Part shown: one piece after another, positions 44,767-55,078 of the stretch
Layout: each line of letters opens with the position of its first letter
Numbering within the stretch: position 1 is the stretch's first letter
Source of the DNA: Paenisporosarcina quisquiliarum_A
Lineage (GTDB): Bacteria; Bacillota; Bacilli; Bacillales_A; Planococcaceae
Direction of reading: 5' to 3'
Length of the DNA: 64,000 bases
Assembly: GCF_043641925.1 (NCBI RefSeq)
Contig: NZ_JBHZRU010000006.1
Coordinates: 1 to 64,000 of the forward strand
The notes under the pieces: generated by a model
Database searches by the model: none
Told to the model about the DNA's origin: nothing
Seen by the model: the letters and a program-made list of their open reading frames with translations, nothing else
Made by a program: the position numbers and the translations under genes

Positions 44767-45906
44767 TTATTTCACCGCTTTAAGCATTTGATTTTTCCCA
44801 ATCATTGCCTCTTCATATAATCGATTGGACAGCAATTTTGTAGTAGCAATAGTTGAGTCCCAATTTTGATAGATTTGATTAAATCCATTAACGAAGAGAT
44901 GCGAATCTTTATGAATATCATCGATATGATAAATGTATTCATCTAAGTTTGCGAGCTTCATGAAATCGGTAACCTTATGATGGTATCCTACAGCCATAAT
45001 AGGCGTTTTTGTATCAGTAGCTAAAATGAGTGAATGTAACCGAGTTCCAATAATTAAATCTTGTTTAGCCGTTACTTCCATTAAATCAACAGGCAACAAG
45101 TTTTGGTCAATGATTTTCACATTTTCCTTGTGAGTCATTAATGTTAAAATATCTTTCGTTACATCAGCATCTTGAGGATATTTTGTCGCAAAGAATGTGA
45201 TTTCCACATCATATTTGGTCGAAATTTCATCAAGATTTTTAGCCATACCTGTAATATAATTGTTGTATTTTTCCTCATTACCTTCTGGCCAATAAGCATT
45301 ATTGTAGTATGGCACTGCAGTGACCCCAATTTTTCGAGGAAGTGGGCTATACTCTTGACGATCATAAAGTAGGCTAAAGGCTGGATCACCCATAACAAGA
45401 ACTTCCTTACTAACACCAATCGACTTCAAAAGCTGTTTTGATTCAGGGTCCCTCACAGAAACACTTTGAGCATGCTTACACATATAGCGAATAAACCATT
45501 TGCCTAGAGACGTATTTAACGGACCTGCTCCACATCCATAAACAATATAAGGAACGTTCGAACTTTTTGCCATCATGGCATAAGACCCATATAATGGAGC
45601 TTCTCTTTTGTACAAGTCCATTAAAATTCCACCACCACCAATGATGAGTAAATCAAATGTTGCAACGATTTTTTTATTTTCTTTAAAGGTTTTCAAAAAT
45701 GTTTTTGCCGGATTTCCATTTTTGTAATATAAGGGATAACTTTCTACTTCGTATCTCTTTGATGTTTGAGCTGGGTTATTACTAAATACTGTGATTTGTT
45801 TTGAGTGAATGTTAAATGTATCTTTCACTTGTTGAATGACACTCAAAAGAATGGCCTCATCACCATTATTGTCATTCCCATAATTACCTACAATTCCAAT
45901 TTTCAT
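44767..45906 (-). CDS. csaB: Polysaccharide pyruvyl transferase (CsaB-like)
   Basis: Adds a pyruvate ketal to the secondary cell-wall polymer, the receptor for SLH domains. About 379 aa, PS_pyruv_trans domain across most of the length: start KIGIVGNYGNDNNGDEAILL, LLIIGGGGILMD (about 86-97), YIVYGCGAGPL, VSVRDPESKQLLKSIG, VMGDPAF and the late IIGTRLHSLILA, AVGYHHKVTDFM. First gene of the operon with a glycosyltransferase and a MurJ-like flippase. It faces directly into the SLH island, the expected functional partner. Confidence 0.92.
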   Translation of the reverse strand: MKIGIVGNYGNDNNGDEAILLSVIQQVKDTFNIHSKQITVFSNNPAQTSKRYEVESYPLYYKNGNPAKTFLKTFKENKKIVATFDLLIIGGGGILMDLYKREAPLYGSYAMMAKSSNVPYIVYGCGAGPLNTSLGKWFIRYMCKHAQSVSVRDPESKQLLKSIGVSKEVLVMGDPAFSLLYDRQEYSPLPRKIGVTAVPYYNNAYWPEGNEEKYNNYITGMAKNLDEISTKYDVEITFFATKYPQDADVTKDILTLMTHKENVKIIDQNLLPVDLMEVTAKQDLIIGTRLHSLILATDTKTPIMAVGYHHKVTDFMKLANLDEYIYHIDDIHKDSHLFVNGFNQIYQNWDSTIATTKLLSNRLYEEAMIGKNQMLKAVK

Positions 45907-45938
45907 TTCGCATACATCCTTCGGTTTGATAATAGTTG

Positions 45939-45947
45939 ATTATAGCA
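45939..45947 (-). promoter_or_regulatory. Putative csaB operon promoter (extended -10)
   Basis: Minus strand TGCTATAAT 33 bp before csaB and just after the terminator of the upstream SLH gene, so csaB is transcribed separately. Confidence 0.55.
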
Positions 45948-45958
45948 TACATAGACAA

Positions 45959-45989
45959 CAAAACTCCTCAGAAGATATGAGGAGTTTTG
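45959..45989 (-). terminator. Terminator of SLH-glycosidase gene
   Basis: Perfect 12-bp stem CAAAACTCCTCA/TGAGGAGTTTTG, 7-nt loop, 5 bp after the stop. Confidence 0.85.
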
Positions 45990-45994
45990 TAACA

Positions 45995-48757
45995 TTATTT
46001 ATGAATACTTCTATATAGGAATACACTGAAGTGCATTCGACTAACTGGTAAACCTGGTTTAAATGTTCCATCTAAATATCCTGTAGTCACTTCATTATAG
46101 GCAAGAGTTCTTATTGATAAATCAGCCCAATGTTCTGAATTTACATCTGAGAACTGCACACTTCCAGCTCCAGTTAATTTGTAAGCTTTAACTAATATGG
46201 CAGCCATTTGAGCACGTGTTAAAGTACCACTCGGATCGAAAGTTCCGTCCCCTTTACCACCTACTATGTTTGCTTGATAAACTGCAGCAATTTCATTGTA
46301 ATAAGGATGTGATACCTCTACATCTGTAAAATTCGGATTAAGTGGATTAGAAGTATCTAAATCTAATGCTCTACTTAACAGAACTGCTGCATGTGCTCTT
46401 GACAATGTATCTGAAGGTTTAAAATACCCATCGAGATATCCATTAATTAAATTATTATCAACTAAGTATTTAATCTCTTTTAAATACGTATGTTTGATAG
46501 AAACATCATTAAATAAATCTTCTTGATAAGCAGTGGTATAGATAGCTTGTAACTTATCAAAATATAACACGCCTTTAGATTGCTTACTTAACGTTGGTTG
46601 AGCAATATACAAGCTTTCTATTTTGATAGGTGCATTGATGGAACTTGGAATAGGGGCTTCAACGTACTTCCAGCCATTCCAATTGAGTCCATCGTTTTCA
46701 GTAAAACTAATTGTGTGCAATGCACCACTGTTGTCTATGACTCTACCTCTTAACCAATTTTCATTTCCATCTCCAAATACCCACACACCAATTTTCAATG
46801 GTGCTCCTGGCATTTCAATTGGTGAAGTTCGATTCATATATACAGCTGCAGTTCCACTAGTATTCCCAGTCATATCGTATGATAATTTTAAAGAACCACT
46901 ACCTAATTTAGTAGGATCTGGGGACTTAGCTAATGAAATTGTTGAACTTGCATTTGCTTGTGAAGAAACCCAACCATTTGCTGTATCCAAACTACTGATT
47001 AAATAGGAGTTTCCTTCAAAGGCTAATTTCACTACTATTTCTTTGCTAACTTCCTTTGTTCCTAATTTTGCTTTAATAATACCTTTTCCTAATTTTCCAT
47101 TCGATTTGAAAACACCTGAACTAGAAATAGTCCCAATATCTCCTTCAGTTGACCATGTTAATTGGTTTGGAGAATAAATTAGGTTATTATTCTCTGAATC
47201 TTTTGCTGTTGCTTTAAATGTCATAGACATATTCGGCTCTAATGTAGATGCGGTAGAAGAAATAGTTAAAGTTGATGGAGCATCTACTACTTTAACCGGA
47301 AATGATTGGCTTGCATTATCATAATTTATACTTACCCGATCTTCTCCCGATTTAATACCGGTGTAGTTTAACCCATTTGAACTAATTAAAGAAGAACCAC
47401 TCGTAATTTTGACATTAGAAGTGTTAATATTTAGCGGATTATAAAATTGATCTAAAACATAGTTTACTTTTAGATTAACAGTAGCACCAACTAAAAGAGT
47501 ACCGATTTGATCACGACTTGCACTAATTCGACTAGCCATTCCTGTCGGAGCTGTGCTAATAGCCTCTAGAATTGCGGAAACTCTTCTTTCGTAACCATCA
47601 GATGGACGATTTGCTAAAACTACGGTGTTACTGCCATAATTGCGAATCCCCATTGTAGTGGAACCACCACCATCTAAATTGATCGCTCTATCAAATCCAA
47701 GTTTCGCTAAATAATTTGCAAATTGAGTTAAAGACATCCCTTTACTAAAACTATCTAGGCGACCATCAACCGTAATTAAATTTACTGTCTTCTTATCTTT
47801 ACTGATAGCAATTGCACTTCGAGGTGCAAGTTCAGTTGCTCTATAGTTGGAAGTATCCATCGTTATATAAGGCTTTCCGTCTAGTAATAACATTGGGCCA
47901 CTAGCAAGCATAAATTGAGAGTCTTTCCACTTTGGATTAATATCAAAAGAAAGTTTAATAGTTTCATTCAAACTTGTATTTTGAAAAATATCCATCCATT
48001 TTGTTCCATTCACGGATAATACAAAACCATTTTTCGGAATTTGTATTTCTTCGGTTGATCCATAAGGACGAATATAAGTTACTTTCCCTTCAAGAACTTG
48101 ACCAAAATGATTAGAAGTTACTGGAGCTGAAGTTTCCACTACAATTTCCATTCCATATGAATTAGATCCTGTTGTTGCTTTTAAGTGTTGCGGAGTAAAT
48201 ATAATCGCTTCGTTACCTTGACGCTGTCTATTTAAACCCGTCAAATCATGAGTAATTCCACGATATTCAGCTTTAATATCAAAGTCGAAATTTTCGATAT
48301 CCGCATTTCCATCTGCTGTAATACCGAATGCGATTGGTTCACTTACGTAATTGGAACGAGAATCAGATATGACACCACCATTTACGATTTCATTATTTTG
48401 AGAAATTAAATAAAGTGGCATATTATTGTTAGTTTCAAAAAATGAAGCATTAACAGCACCTACTACGCGATTACCTTCACGAGTATGTAAATTCGAAATT
48501 TTTGTCGTTGTCGTTAATTGATTTGTAGGAGAAGGTAATCCTACAGCTAATTTCGTATAAGGGTCATTCAAATTAACTGAAAGGTGATTGATTGAATTTG
48601 TAAAACTATTAATATATGTATATTGTTTATACACTACTCCACTAGAAAGTGGATAATCCTTTTTCACGTCTTGAAATGCGTGTGTCGATAAGGGACTTGT
48701 AAAAAGAAAACATGTAACAACAAAAGTGTAAATTAACCATAACCATTTTTTATTCAT
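45995..48757 (-). CDS. SLH-anchored phosphodiester glycosidase (NAGPA-type)
   Basis: Secreted 920-residue wall protein. Signal peptide 1-28; an N-terminal domain followed by a NAGPA catalytic domain (about 85-400; VVGAVNASFF, FMLASGPMLL, RSAIAIS, LDGGGSTTMGI); Ig/Big-like region (about 410-590; SGEDRVSINYDNASQSFPVK); a carbohydrate-binding-like region (about 595-750; WLRGRVIDNSGALHTISF); and three C-terminal SLH repeats (about 756-920) with SRAH, TRAQ and SRMH anchor motifs. NAGPA-family members cleave GlcNAc-phosphodiester linkages, so teichoic acid or SCWP remodelling is likely. Next to csaB. Confidence 0.9.
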   Translation of the reverse strand: MNKKWLWLIYTFVVTCFLFTSPLSTHAFQDVKKDYPLSSGVVYKQYTYINSFTNSINHLSVNLNDPYTKLAVGLPSPTNQLTTTTKISNLHTREGNRVVGAVNASFFETNNNMPLYLISQNNEIVNGGVISDSRSNYVSEPIAFGITADGNADIENFDFDIKAEYRGITHDLTGLNRQRQGNEAIIFTPQHLKATTGSNSYGMEIVVETSAPVTSNHFGQVLEGKVTYIRPYGSTEEIQIPKNGFVLSVNGTKWMDIFQNTSLNETIKLSFDINPKWKDSQFMLASGPMLLLDGKPYITMDTSNYRATELAPRSAIAISKDKKTVNLITVDGRLDSFSKGMSLTQFANYLAKLGFDRAINLDGGGSTTMGIRNYGSNTVVLANRPSDGYERRVSAILEAISTAPTGMASRISASRDQIGTLLVGATVNLKVNYVLDQFYNPLNINTSNVKITSGSSLISSNGLNYTGIKSGEDRVSINYDNASQSFPVKVVDAPSTLTISSTASTLEPNMSMTFKATAKDSENNNLIYSPNQLTWSTEGDIGTISSSGVFKSNGKLGKGIIKAKLGTKEVSKEIVVKLAFEGNSYLISSLDTANGWVSSQANASSTISLAKSPDPTKLGSGSLKLSYDMTGNTSGTAAVYMNRTSPIEMPGAPLKIGVWVFGDGNENWLRGRVIDNSGALHTISFTENDGLNWNGWKYVEAPIPSSINAPIKIESLYIAQPTLSKQSKGVLYFDKLQAIYTTAYQEDLFNDVSIKHTYLKEIKYLVDNNLINGYLDGYFKPSDTLSRAHAAVLLSRALDLDTSNPLNPNFTDVEVSHPYYNEIAAVYQANIVGGKGDGTFDPSGTLTRAQMAAILVKAYKLTGAGSVQFSDVNSEHWADLSIRTLAYNEVTTGYLDGTFKPGLPVSRMHFSVFLYRSIHK

Positions 48758-48874
48758 AAGAAACGCTCCATAGTACTTGAAGCTTCCACACCGTCCTTTC
48801 TATATTTCCAAATTCAAGCATAGCAAATATTGTCATCTACTTCTATGAACCATTTGGGTCATTCGCACAAAAAA

Positions 48875-48904
48875 ACCCAGGAAAAGTATAATCTCTTCCT
48901 GAGT
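48875..48904 (-). terminator. Terminator of O-antigen-ligase-like gene
   Basis: ACTCAGGAA/TTCCTGGGT stem (one T-G wobble) and a T7 tail on the minus strand, 8 bp after the stop. Confidence 0.75.
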
Positions 48905-48912
48905 CCTTCGAT

Positions 48913-50376
48913 TTATTGATCCCTAAATGGAATCTTCTTATATAAGTTAAAGTAACTTGCAAAACTACCAAATATAATAAAATAAAACATAGTATACAGT
49001 TTAAGTTCCCAAATATTATAGTAGAAACCTGAAAAACCAGTTGCTAACCAAAATGCAATCATAAATTGGCCAAAAGCTGTCTTTCGTTGCTTCCAAAATA
49101 ACATCAACATTCCTATCAAGAATCCAGCAAATAGAAGTACACCAACTATTCCTGTTTCTGCAATGATTTGAATGTACTGGTTATCAGAATAAAAATTCTT
49201 CCCACCATAAATATCTGAACGAATTCCATATTCATCATATATAGGTGAACCATAAGAAAGTGTTGCAGATCCACCAAAAGTACCGAAACCACTACCCGTT
49301 ATCGGATAGTCAGAGAAAACTTCAAAACCTTTTTTCAAATAAAAAACTCGTCCACTTTGTGCCATAAGAGCTAAGTTCTTTTCATCAAAAGTTTCTTCAA
49401 ACCTTCCTCCGATACTTCCTGATCCACCCTCTGGCGCTTCTAAACCTAATGATTGGAAGAATGTAACACCGAAATTAACAGGTAAATAAATGAGTGCAAA
49501 TGATGCAACACCTGCTATTGTTAATTTCTTAAGTAGTTTCCACTGTCTTGATAATAAGATAAAGACTGCGGCAAAAATAAATGCTGAAATCCATGTTCCA
49601 CGAGAGTAAGTTAAGACTAAAACCCCCATAAATAACACTAAGTTAATATATAAAAACAGTTGATATTTTTGGTTTTTATAAAGATATTGTAGGAACAAAA
49701 TAGAAATAATCCCAAAAATCAAAAGTAAAGCAAGTGAATTAGGATTTCCAGGTAAACCGTAAATACGAACAAAGTTTGTAGCAGATAACATTTTATAACG
49801 CCATTCTTCGGGTAATAACAATTGACGCATTGAAAGCTTTTCGATTAAGCCATGAATTGAAGCAGCTAAACTAACAATAATTGTTGCCCAAGCCATTCTT
49901 GGATACCAGTTATCTGGCAACAAGCTTCTTGAAATTACATAATAAAGTATATACATAATTACAAACGTACGAAGTTGGAAAATAACCGAAGCAATGCTCA
50001 CATCATTAAGTAGCCCTATGATACTTCCGAAAACTAAAAACGCAAAGAAAATCCATTCGAACCATTTAAAATAAAACAAAGACTTCCATTCTTTTTTACT
50101 ATTCACTATCAGTTTAATAAACACGACAAAAGTAATAATATCCCCTACTAATTTTAAACCAGAATTAAATTCAATTAATATGGGACGAACACTTACATAG
50201 GTTATTAAGAATAGCAAGCTTTGAAACGGTCTAAAATAAGCAAACCCAGCAAAAAAAACAGAAGAAATAATTAAAGCTAGTGTTGAAGGAAGAAAAGCGA
50301 TAATTATTAGGAAGAGAATTGCTATTGAGAAGATGAGAACATCTTTTTTATTTAATTTTTCATTTAAAATAGTCAT
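48913..50376 (-). CDS. O-antigen ligase/polymerase-like (Wzy_C) membrane protein
   Basis: A 487-residue protein with about twelve membrane helices and one large outer loop (about 300-410) containing the Wzy_C-type stretch VFSDYPITGSGFGTFGG, with a conserved RG in YSRGTWISAF. Such proteins polymerise or ligate lipid-linked glycans on the outer membrane face. Set between SLH genes and close to csaB-GT-murJ, it may polymerise the SCWP or another surface glycan, or glycosylate S-layer proteins. Direction minus; divergent from the SLH gene at 50654. Confidence 0.85.
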   Translation of the reverse strand: MTILNEKLNKKDVLIFSIAILFLIIIAFLPSTLALIISSVFFAGFAYFRPFQSLLFLITYVSVRPILIEFNSGLKLVGDIITFVVFIKLIVNSKKEWKSLFYFKWFEWIFFAFLVFGSIIGLLNDVSIASVIFQLRTFVIMYILYYVISRSLLPDNWYPRMAWATIIVSLAASIHGLIEKLSMRQLLLPEEWRYKMLSATNFVRIYGLPGNPNSLALLLIFGIISILFLQYLYKNQKYQLFLYINLVLFMGVLVLTYSRGTWISAFIFAAVFILLSRQWKLLKKLTIAGVASFALIYLPVNFGVTFFQSLGLEAPEGGSGSIGGRFEETFDEKNLALMAQSGRVFYLKKGFEVFSDYPITGSGFGTFGGSATLSYGSPIYDEYGIRSDIYGGKNFYSDNQYIQIIAETGIVGVLLFAGFLIGMLMLFWKQRKTAFGQFMIAFWLATGFSGFYYNIWELKLYTMFYFIIFGSFASYFNLYKKIPFRDQ

Positions 50377-50610
50377 TTAAGAATTCCTTTCTAGATGTAA
50401 CCAAACAATTTTTTTATCACGAGTTATTATAACATCATTTTGAGCGTTCTGAGGAATTATAAAGTTACAATTTCATTACAGGCATTTTGTAAATATTCAA
50501 TCTATCTGTTTAGTTGATTGATAGAGTAATGTTGATACAACCCTATTTTCATCAAAACGAATTTTGTTAATAATTCCCCTAACACAAAACTATAGATTTT
50601 TATGACAGTT

Positions 50611-50619
50611 TGTTAGAAT
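50611..50619 (+). promoter_or_regulatory. Putative extended -10 of SLH paralog A
   Basis: TGTTAGAAT, 35 bp before the GTG start. The same AGTTTGTTA context occurs before paralog B (60680). Confidence 0.45.
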
Positions 50620-50653
50620 AGAAAGGCTTATTAAAATTAGGAGGAACTTTATA

Positions 50654-52921
50654 GTGAAATTTTCAAGTATTATACAAGCTCCGCTAATAGTCGCTTTGTT
50701 AATATTTTCAGTATCATTTTTTATATTATCAAATACTAGTCATGCCGAGGATCAGCAATCTGCATCCAATTTCACAGACATCCCAAATAATTTTTGGGCA
50801 AAGGATGAAATTCTTCATTTAGCACAACTAAATAAAATGAATGGTTATCCTGATGGTCAATATCGGCCAGCAGCATTTGTTACACGTGGAGAAGCTGCAA
50901 AAATAATTTCAGACACTCTGGAAATTCCAGATACAGATAGCACTATACCCTTTTCTGATGTTGAAGAAAACAATGCATATTATAATGAAATAATGTCTAC
51001 TTCTACTCGTGGTATTTTCCAACCTAAAAAGGATGGAACATTTGGAGTTAATGAATATATTAGTCGTGAAGAATTTGCAACACTCATCGTCCGAGCTTTC
51101 AAATTAAAAGACATAGGCACATCTATAAATTTTAGGGATCTTGATAAAATCAATAAATCTCATATCAACGATGTTCAAATAATTTCAAAACATAATATTA
51201 TGACAGGCAAAGTCAATGGGAATTTCGAACCGAATACGTATGTTAATCGATCTCATTTTGCTGTAATTCTTCATCGTACATTGAAAGCTACTAAATTAAT
51301 CGAAAAGGTTCCTTCGGTTAAAATAATTGAACCCAAATTTTCATCCAATTTTATAGCAGTTCCTGAAAAGAGACACTTTACAGAACTTCCTATTGATAAT
51401 GATGTCCAAACATTCATTCGATCTAATGACTCTCTTACTTTTTTAGGAGAATCTTCTATTAAATATACTTTTGCAAAAGATACAATTTATTCATATGCCA
51501 TTAAAGGTAAATCCGCTTATCTTAAAGTAACAAAAAGATTAATAAATAATGGCGATTATTTCTTATTCACCGAACTTAAGAACACTTCAAACAATTTTGT
51601 GAAAATCGATATAATTCGAAAACAGGTTGATATTAATAGTGTCGAACTTCATCGATATGATCGATATCCTATTGAAGAAAAATACGATGATACATTCGGT
51701 TACGATCCCACTTCCTATCCAACTGGTATTATTGAAAAAACTTTTACTAATGGAAGAGTTTCTCAAGAAATGATAGGACAAGCATATCGCTCTAAAGAAT
51801 TAAAACTTAAATACAGTAAGAAAGCTTTCAGTAATACTCGAGATTTAGTAGAGGAGACTGAAGCCTATTCTTCAGTATTTTTAAATGGCACCCATATATC
51901 AATAAACACACTTATTTCACATGGATATGATATTGTTGACCATTGGTCAATGAGTTCAAAAGAGCATCTATTTATCGATAAAAAAAACATGGATAACTGG
52001 ATGTCAGAATCAGCCATTAATTTCAGAAAACGAAATTCTTGGTATACTGCAGAAGGCCCATATAACAAAATGGCAACTTCCGTAGAACCTTTACCTTTAT
52101 CATTTCAAGTATATGGTCGTAATCTTTTATTAGTCAAAGAAGATCGCGCATTATACCTTTACATGCAAAATGATGAACCATATTTTTATAATTTGATAGT
52201 GAACTCTTTTGTGAATCTACAAAATTTTAAAGGCGAAAAAAATTATTGGGAAACTGAAGTTACTAGTACCTATCTTAAAAATCTATATAATATAACTGCA
52301 CCATTTATTGACACAAGATTTAATGAGCAAATTGCATTATTTTTGTATAGAAGTGGAAAAGACTTCAAGGATCCAAATTATCAGACTCCACTTAGAAACT
52401 ATGCAAATCTACTAGTCAGCCAAGAATCAAAAGGCAATGTGATTCACGTAGATCCAGATTCTTATTATATTGCCGATTATTTTCCACTCGTGCAGGATAT
52501 AACCACACACTCCTCTATGAACCATGTTCTAGGCGGAATGAATATATTGCTAACAGCATATGAAGAGTTTGGAGATGAGAAATATTTAACAACAGCTATA
52601 AAAATTCAATCAGCAATCGACAAAGAAAAAGACTTATGGTTACGTCCAGATGGTGATATTTGGTATAAAGTATCAACAGATAAAGAGTTTATTGGTCGAG
52701 ATTATTCACACTTAACTTTGGAGGATTTAATTAATTCATATAAGTTATGGAGTAAGATTGATTCTTCTCGACTTCCAGTCATAGAGGAACTGATTCGATC
52801 TAAAGCGAATTATTTATCCAAAAATAAATTAGGGTACACCACTAAAATTAAAAAAGGTCTAAAAGAAATACAAATGATTGAAATACTACCTCAAGGTTCC
52901 GAACTTACAGATGCACAGTAA
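50654..52921 (+). CDS. SLH protein with unassigned 540-residue domain, paralog A
   Basis: Secreted, 755 aa. GTG start after AGGAGG; signal peptide (1-33, cut near SHA-ED); three SLH repeats (about 39-212; motifs TRGE, SREE, NRSH). The remaining 540 residues I cannot assign. Its first part (about 240-500) looks beta-rich; the last part (about 520-745) is helical and resembles an (alpha/alpha) toroid. Polar motifs shared with the paralog at 60722: YWETEVTSTYLKNLY, IDTRFNEQIALFLY, SMNHVLGGMN, DGDIWY and RDY(S/T)HLTLEDLINSYKLW. These suggest a carbohydrate-active enzyme such as a lyase or epimerase; speculation. Confidence 0.85.
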   Translation: MKFSSIIQAPLIVALLIFSVSFFILSNTSHAEDQQSASNFTDIPNNFWAKDEILHLAQLNKMNGYPDGQYRPAAFVTRGEAAKIISDTLEIPDTDSTIPFSDVEENNAYYNEIMSTSTRGIFQPKKDGTFGVNEYISREEFATLIVRAFKLKDIGTSINFRDLDKINKSHINDVQIISKHNIMTGKVNGNFEPNTYVNRSHFAVILHRTLKATKLIEKVPSVKIIEPKFSSNFIAVPEKRHFTELPIDNDVQTFIRSNDSLTFLGESSIKYTFAKDTIYSYAIKGKSAYLKVTKRLINNGDYFLFTELKNTSNNFVKIDIIRKQVDINSVELHRYDRYPIEEKYDDTFGYDPTSYPTGIIEKTFTNGRVSQEMIGQAYRSKELKLKYSKKAFSNTRDLVEETEAYSSVFLNGTHISINTLISHGYDIVDHWSMSSKEHLFIDKKNMDNWMSESAINFRKRNSWYTAEGPYNKMATSVEPLPLSFQVYGRNLLLVKEDRALYLYMQNDEPYFYNLIVNSFVNLQNFKGEKNYWETEVTSTYLKNLYNITAPFIDTRFNEQIALFLYRSGKDFKDPNYQTPLRNYANLLVSQESKGNVIHVDPDSYYIADYFPLVQDITTHSSMNHVLGGMNILLTAYEEFGDEKYLTTAIKIQSAIDKEKDLWLRPDGDIWYKVSTDKEFIGRDYSHLTLEDLINSYKLWSKIDSSRLPVIEELIRSKANYLSKNKLGYTTKIKKGLKEIQMIEILPQGSELTDAQ

Positions 52922-52963
52922 AAGACAGGATGTGAAGTTTTAATACTTCATATCCTGTCTTTT
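52921..52963 (+). terminator. Terminator of SLH paralog A
   Basis: AAAGACAGGAT-TGAAGT hairpin with ATCCTGTCTTTT, directly after the stop. Confidence 0.82.
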
Positions 52964-52974
52964 ATATTATAAAA

Positions 52975-53008
52975 ACGTCCAATTGCGAACTAAATCGCAA
53001 TTGGACGT
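52975..53008 (-). terminator. Terminator of NlpC/P60 gene
   Basis: Perfect 14-bp stem ACGTCCAATTGCGA/TCGCAATTGGACGT, 6-nt loop, T-rich on the minus strand. Confidence 0.8.
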
Positions 53009-53026
53009 ATGTGAAAAAATATTGAA

Positions 53027-53524
53027 TTATTTTGATGAAGCAACTTGCGAAACTTTCGTTACACGTTTTGCACCCATATATTTTGAACCCCAGTAATAAG
53101 GATCATTCAATTTAGCAATTGAAACACCTTTACTTGAAGAAGAATGAACAAATTTACCATTACCAATATAAATACCAGCATGGGATACACCTTTTCCAGA
53201 TGTATTAAAGAAAACTAAGTCACCTGCTTGAAGATTTTTTTTTGAAACCGATGAACCAGTTCCATACATACCAGCCGATGTTCTTGGAAGAGAAACGCCT
53301 ACTTTTTTGTAAACATATCCGATGAAACCTGAACAATCAAATCCTTTAGCTGTTGTCCCACCATAAACATATTTAGTTCCAATAACACTGTTAGCGGCTT
53401 TAACAAGTTGTACCGAATTTACAGAACTTGCTGCATCTGTTTGATCTGCTAATGGTCCTACTACTAATAATAGTGAGATTGTTATCATTGATATGAATTT
53501 AGCTAAGTTTGACTGCGATTTCAT
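53027..53524 (-). CDS. Secreted NlpC/P60 peptidoglycan endopeptidase
   Basis: A 165-residue D,L-endopeptidase: signal peptide (to about TDAASS), then one NlpC/P60 domain (about 38-158). Catalytic Cys in FDCSGFIGYVYK, His in GVSHAGIYIG, third polar residue His in FVHSSSSKGV. It has no SLH or other wall-binding domain. The end, NDPYYWGSKYMGAKRV, is nearly the same as in the SLH-fused enzyme at 59624, so they are recent paralogs. ATG at 53524 has GGAGG upstream. Confidence 0.92.
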   Translation of the reverse strand: MKSQSNLAKFISMITISLLLVVGPLADQTDAASSVNSVQLVKAANSVIGTKYVYGGTTAKGFDCSGFIGYVYKKVGVSLPRTSAGMYGTGSSVSKKNLQAGDLVFFNTSGKGVSHAGIYIGNGKFVHSSSSKGVSIAKLNDPYYWGSKYMGAKRVTKVSQVASSK

Positions 53525-53661
53525 CAATTAAAATCCTCCGGCTGCCCATGGCTACAATTTTCTGAAAAATTAACTAAATTCATCTTATCATGTAATAAAC
53601 CTCCTTTAGGTTACATTTATGTAACAACAACATTACATTTTTGCGAAACTTGACCAAAAAA

Positions 53662-53692
53662 GTACTCAAGCTATGAAATTACGCTTGAGTAC
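53662..53692 (-). terminator. Terminator of SLH gene at 53701
   Basis: Perfect 10-bp stem GTACTCAAGC/GCTTGAGTAC, 11-nt loop, T6 tail on the minus strand. Confidence 0.82.
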
Positions 53693-53700
53693 AAAATTAT

Positions 53701-54909
53701 TTATTGTATAACTAAGTAACCATCTCTTATATCAAACCCAATAATATGTTCTTCGTTCACTTTAAATAGCTCATGACCAGTTTTCGATTCCTTACCAATA
53801 TGTCTAATTGTGTTTGTCGTTATTTTATAATCCACTGCTAAACGATACGGAATATAGTCTAATGCATCAGCAATATTCATAGAAAGTGGAATATTCGTAA
53901 GGCTTTGGCTATTTATATTTCTTATTTTCCAATTATTTTCATTCTTTATCAACTCGACAGTAGTTCTCACACCATAATGAAATTCACTCCGAGGACTAGC
54001 TGATTCTAAAATAATAGATGTAGCTGATAGATTTTTAAGATTAAATAACAGACCAAAATCTAAATCTCTTGGTACGTTTGCACCATCACAGAAATAGCAC
54101 GAAGCAATGTATCCCTCTACTGCTCTACTATAATAAGGATTCGTGGCTAATAGTTGAAGATCTTTTTTTATAACTTCTTCATTTTGATTTGGATAAGAGT
54201 TTTCTAATCCTTGTATTAACAAATTCCTTACCTTTCTAATGCTCTCATTTATTGTGTTCATTACTTCATAATCATTGAATTCATTTCCCGGGACATTATC
54301 ATAAGCCCTCATTAAGAATGCAGCCATTTGTTTTCTAGGAATATATAAATTAGGTTCATATTTAGTCGTTGTTACCCCGGTTGTTATTCCATTAGCATAT
54401 AGAGCTTCTACAAAACCCTTATATGTTTCGTTTACATCCGTAAAATTGTTTGAAATAGTAGTTGGTATATTATATCCAAAAGATTTTGTGATTATTTTCG
54501 CCATATGAGCTCTTGTGAGTGGATCATTTGGTTTGAATGAACCATCAGGATAGCCAATCATAATTTGTCTTTCACTAATGGCAGATACTGCATCTGCATA
54601 CCAGTCGCTACTTTTCACATCACTATAATGAGTTTCATTACCAGGAGACATACCTAATAATTGGTATAACATATAGGCCGCTTCTGCTCTAGTAACCTCT
54701 AGGTTAGGTGAAATTAATATATGACCATTCTCATCAATTTCGCCTTCTATTACTTCTTTTAAATGTAAACTATATAATACTTCATAATAATAGTTTGCGA
54801 TCGATAAATCGGAGAATACGGAAGTTCTTATTGAGGAAGTTGCATTAGAATGCGTAGGTATAAGTGTTAAAACAAAAATAAAGAAAATTGATAGACATAA
54901 TTTCTTCAA
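53701..54909 (-). CDS. SLH protein with unknown C-terminal domain
   Basis: Secreted, 402 aa, TTG start after GGGGGA. Signal peptide to about residue 24; three SLH repeats (about 30-210) with TRAE (the canonical anchor motif), TRAH and PRKQ. The C-terminal 190 residues match nothing I recognise: a helical start (NTINESIRKVRNLLIQGLEN), a CYFC pair, then a beta-rich end (VRTTVELIKNENNWKIRNIN, HIIGFDIRDGYLVIQ). The end resembles NTF2-like ligand folds only loosely. No enzyme motif is visible. Confidence 0.82.
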   Translation of the reverse strand: MKKLCLSIFFIFVLTLIPTHSNATSSIRTSVFSDLSIANYYYEVLYSLHLKEVIEGEIDENGHILISPNLEVTRAEAAYMLYQLLGMSPGNETHYSDVKSSDWYADAVSAISERQIMIGYPDGSFKPNDPLTRAHMAKIITKSFGYNIPTTISNNFTDVNETYKGFVEALYANGITTGVTTTKYEPNLYIPRKQMAAFLMRAYDNVPGNEFNDYEVMNTINESIRKVRNLLIQGLENSYPNQNEEVIKKDLQLLATNPYYSRAVEGYIASCYFCDGANVPRDLDFGLLFNLKNLSATSIILESASPRSEFHYGVRTTVELIKNENNWKIRNINSQSLTNIPLSMNIADALDYIPYRLAVDYKITTNTIRHIGKESKTGHELFKVNEEHIIGFDIRDGYLVIQ

Positions 54910-55078
54910 AATAAAATCCCCCTATCCTTCAAGATAATAATACCATGAAAATTGTAATATTTTGATACTTTATATAGTTAACAGTTCATTTGCTCTATTC
55001 TTTTCCCATATATAATTATAATACAAGGACAAATCTTAATTTTATAGCTCAAATGATTCTGTTAAATTACCAATTTCC

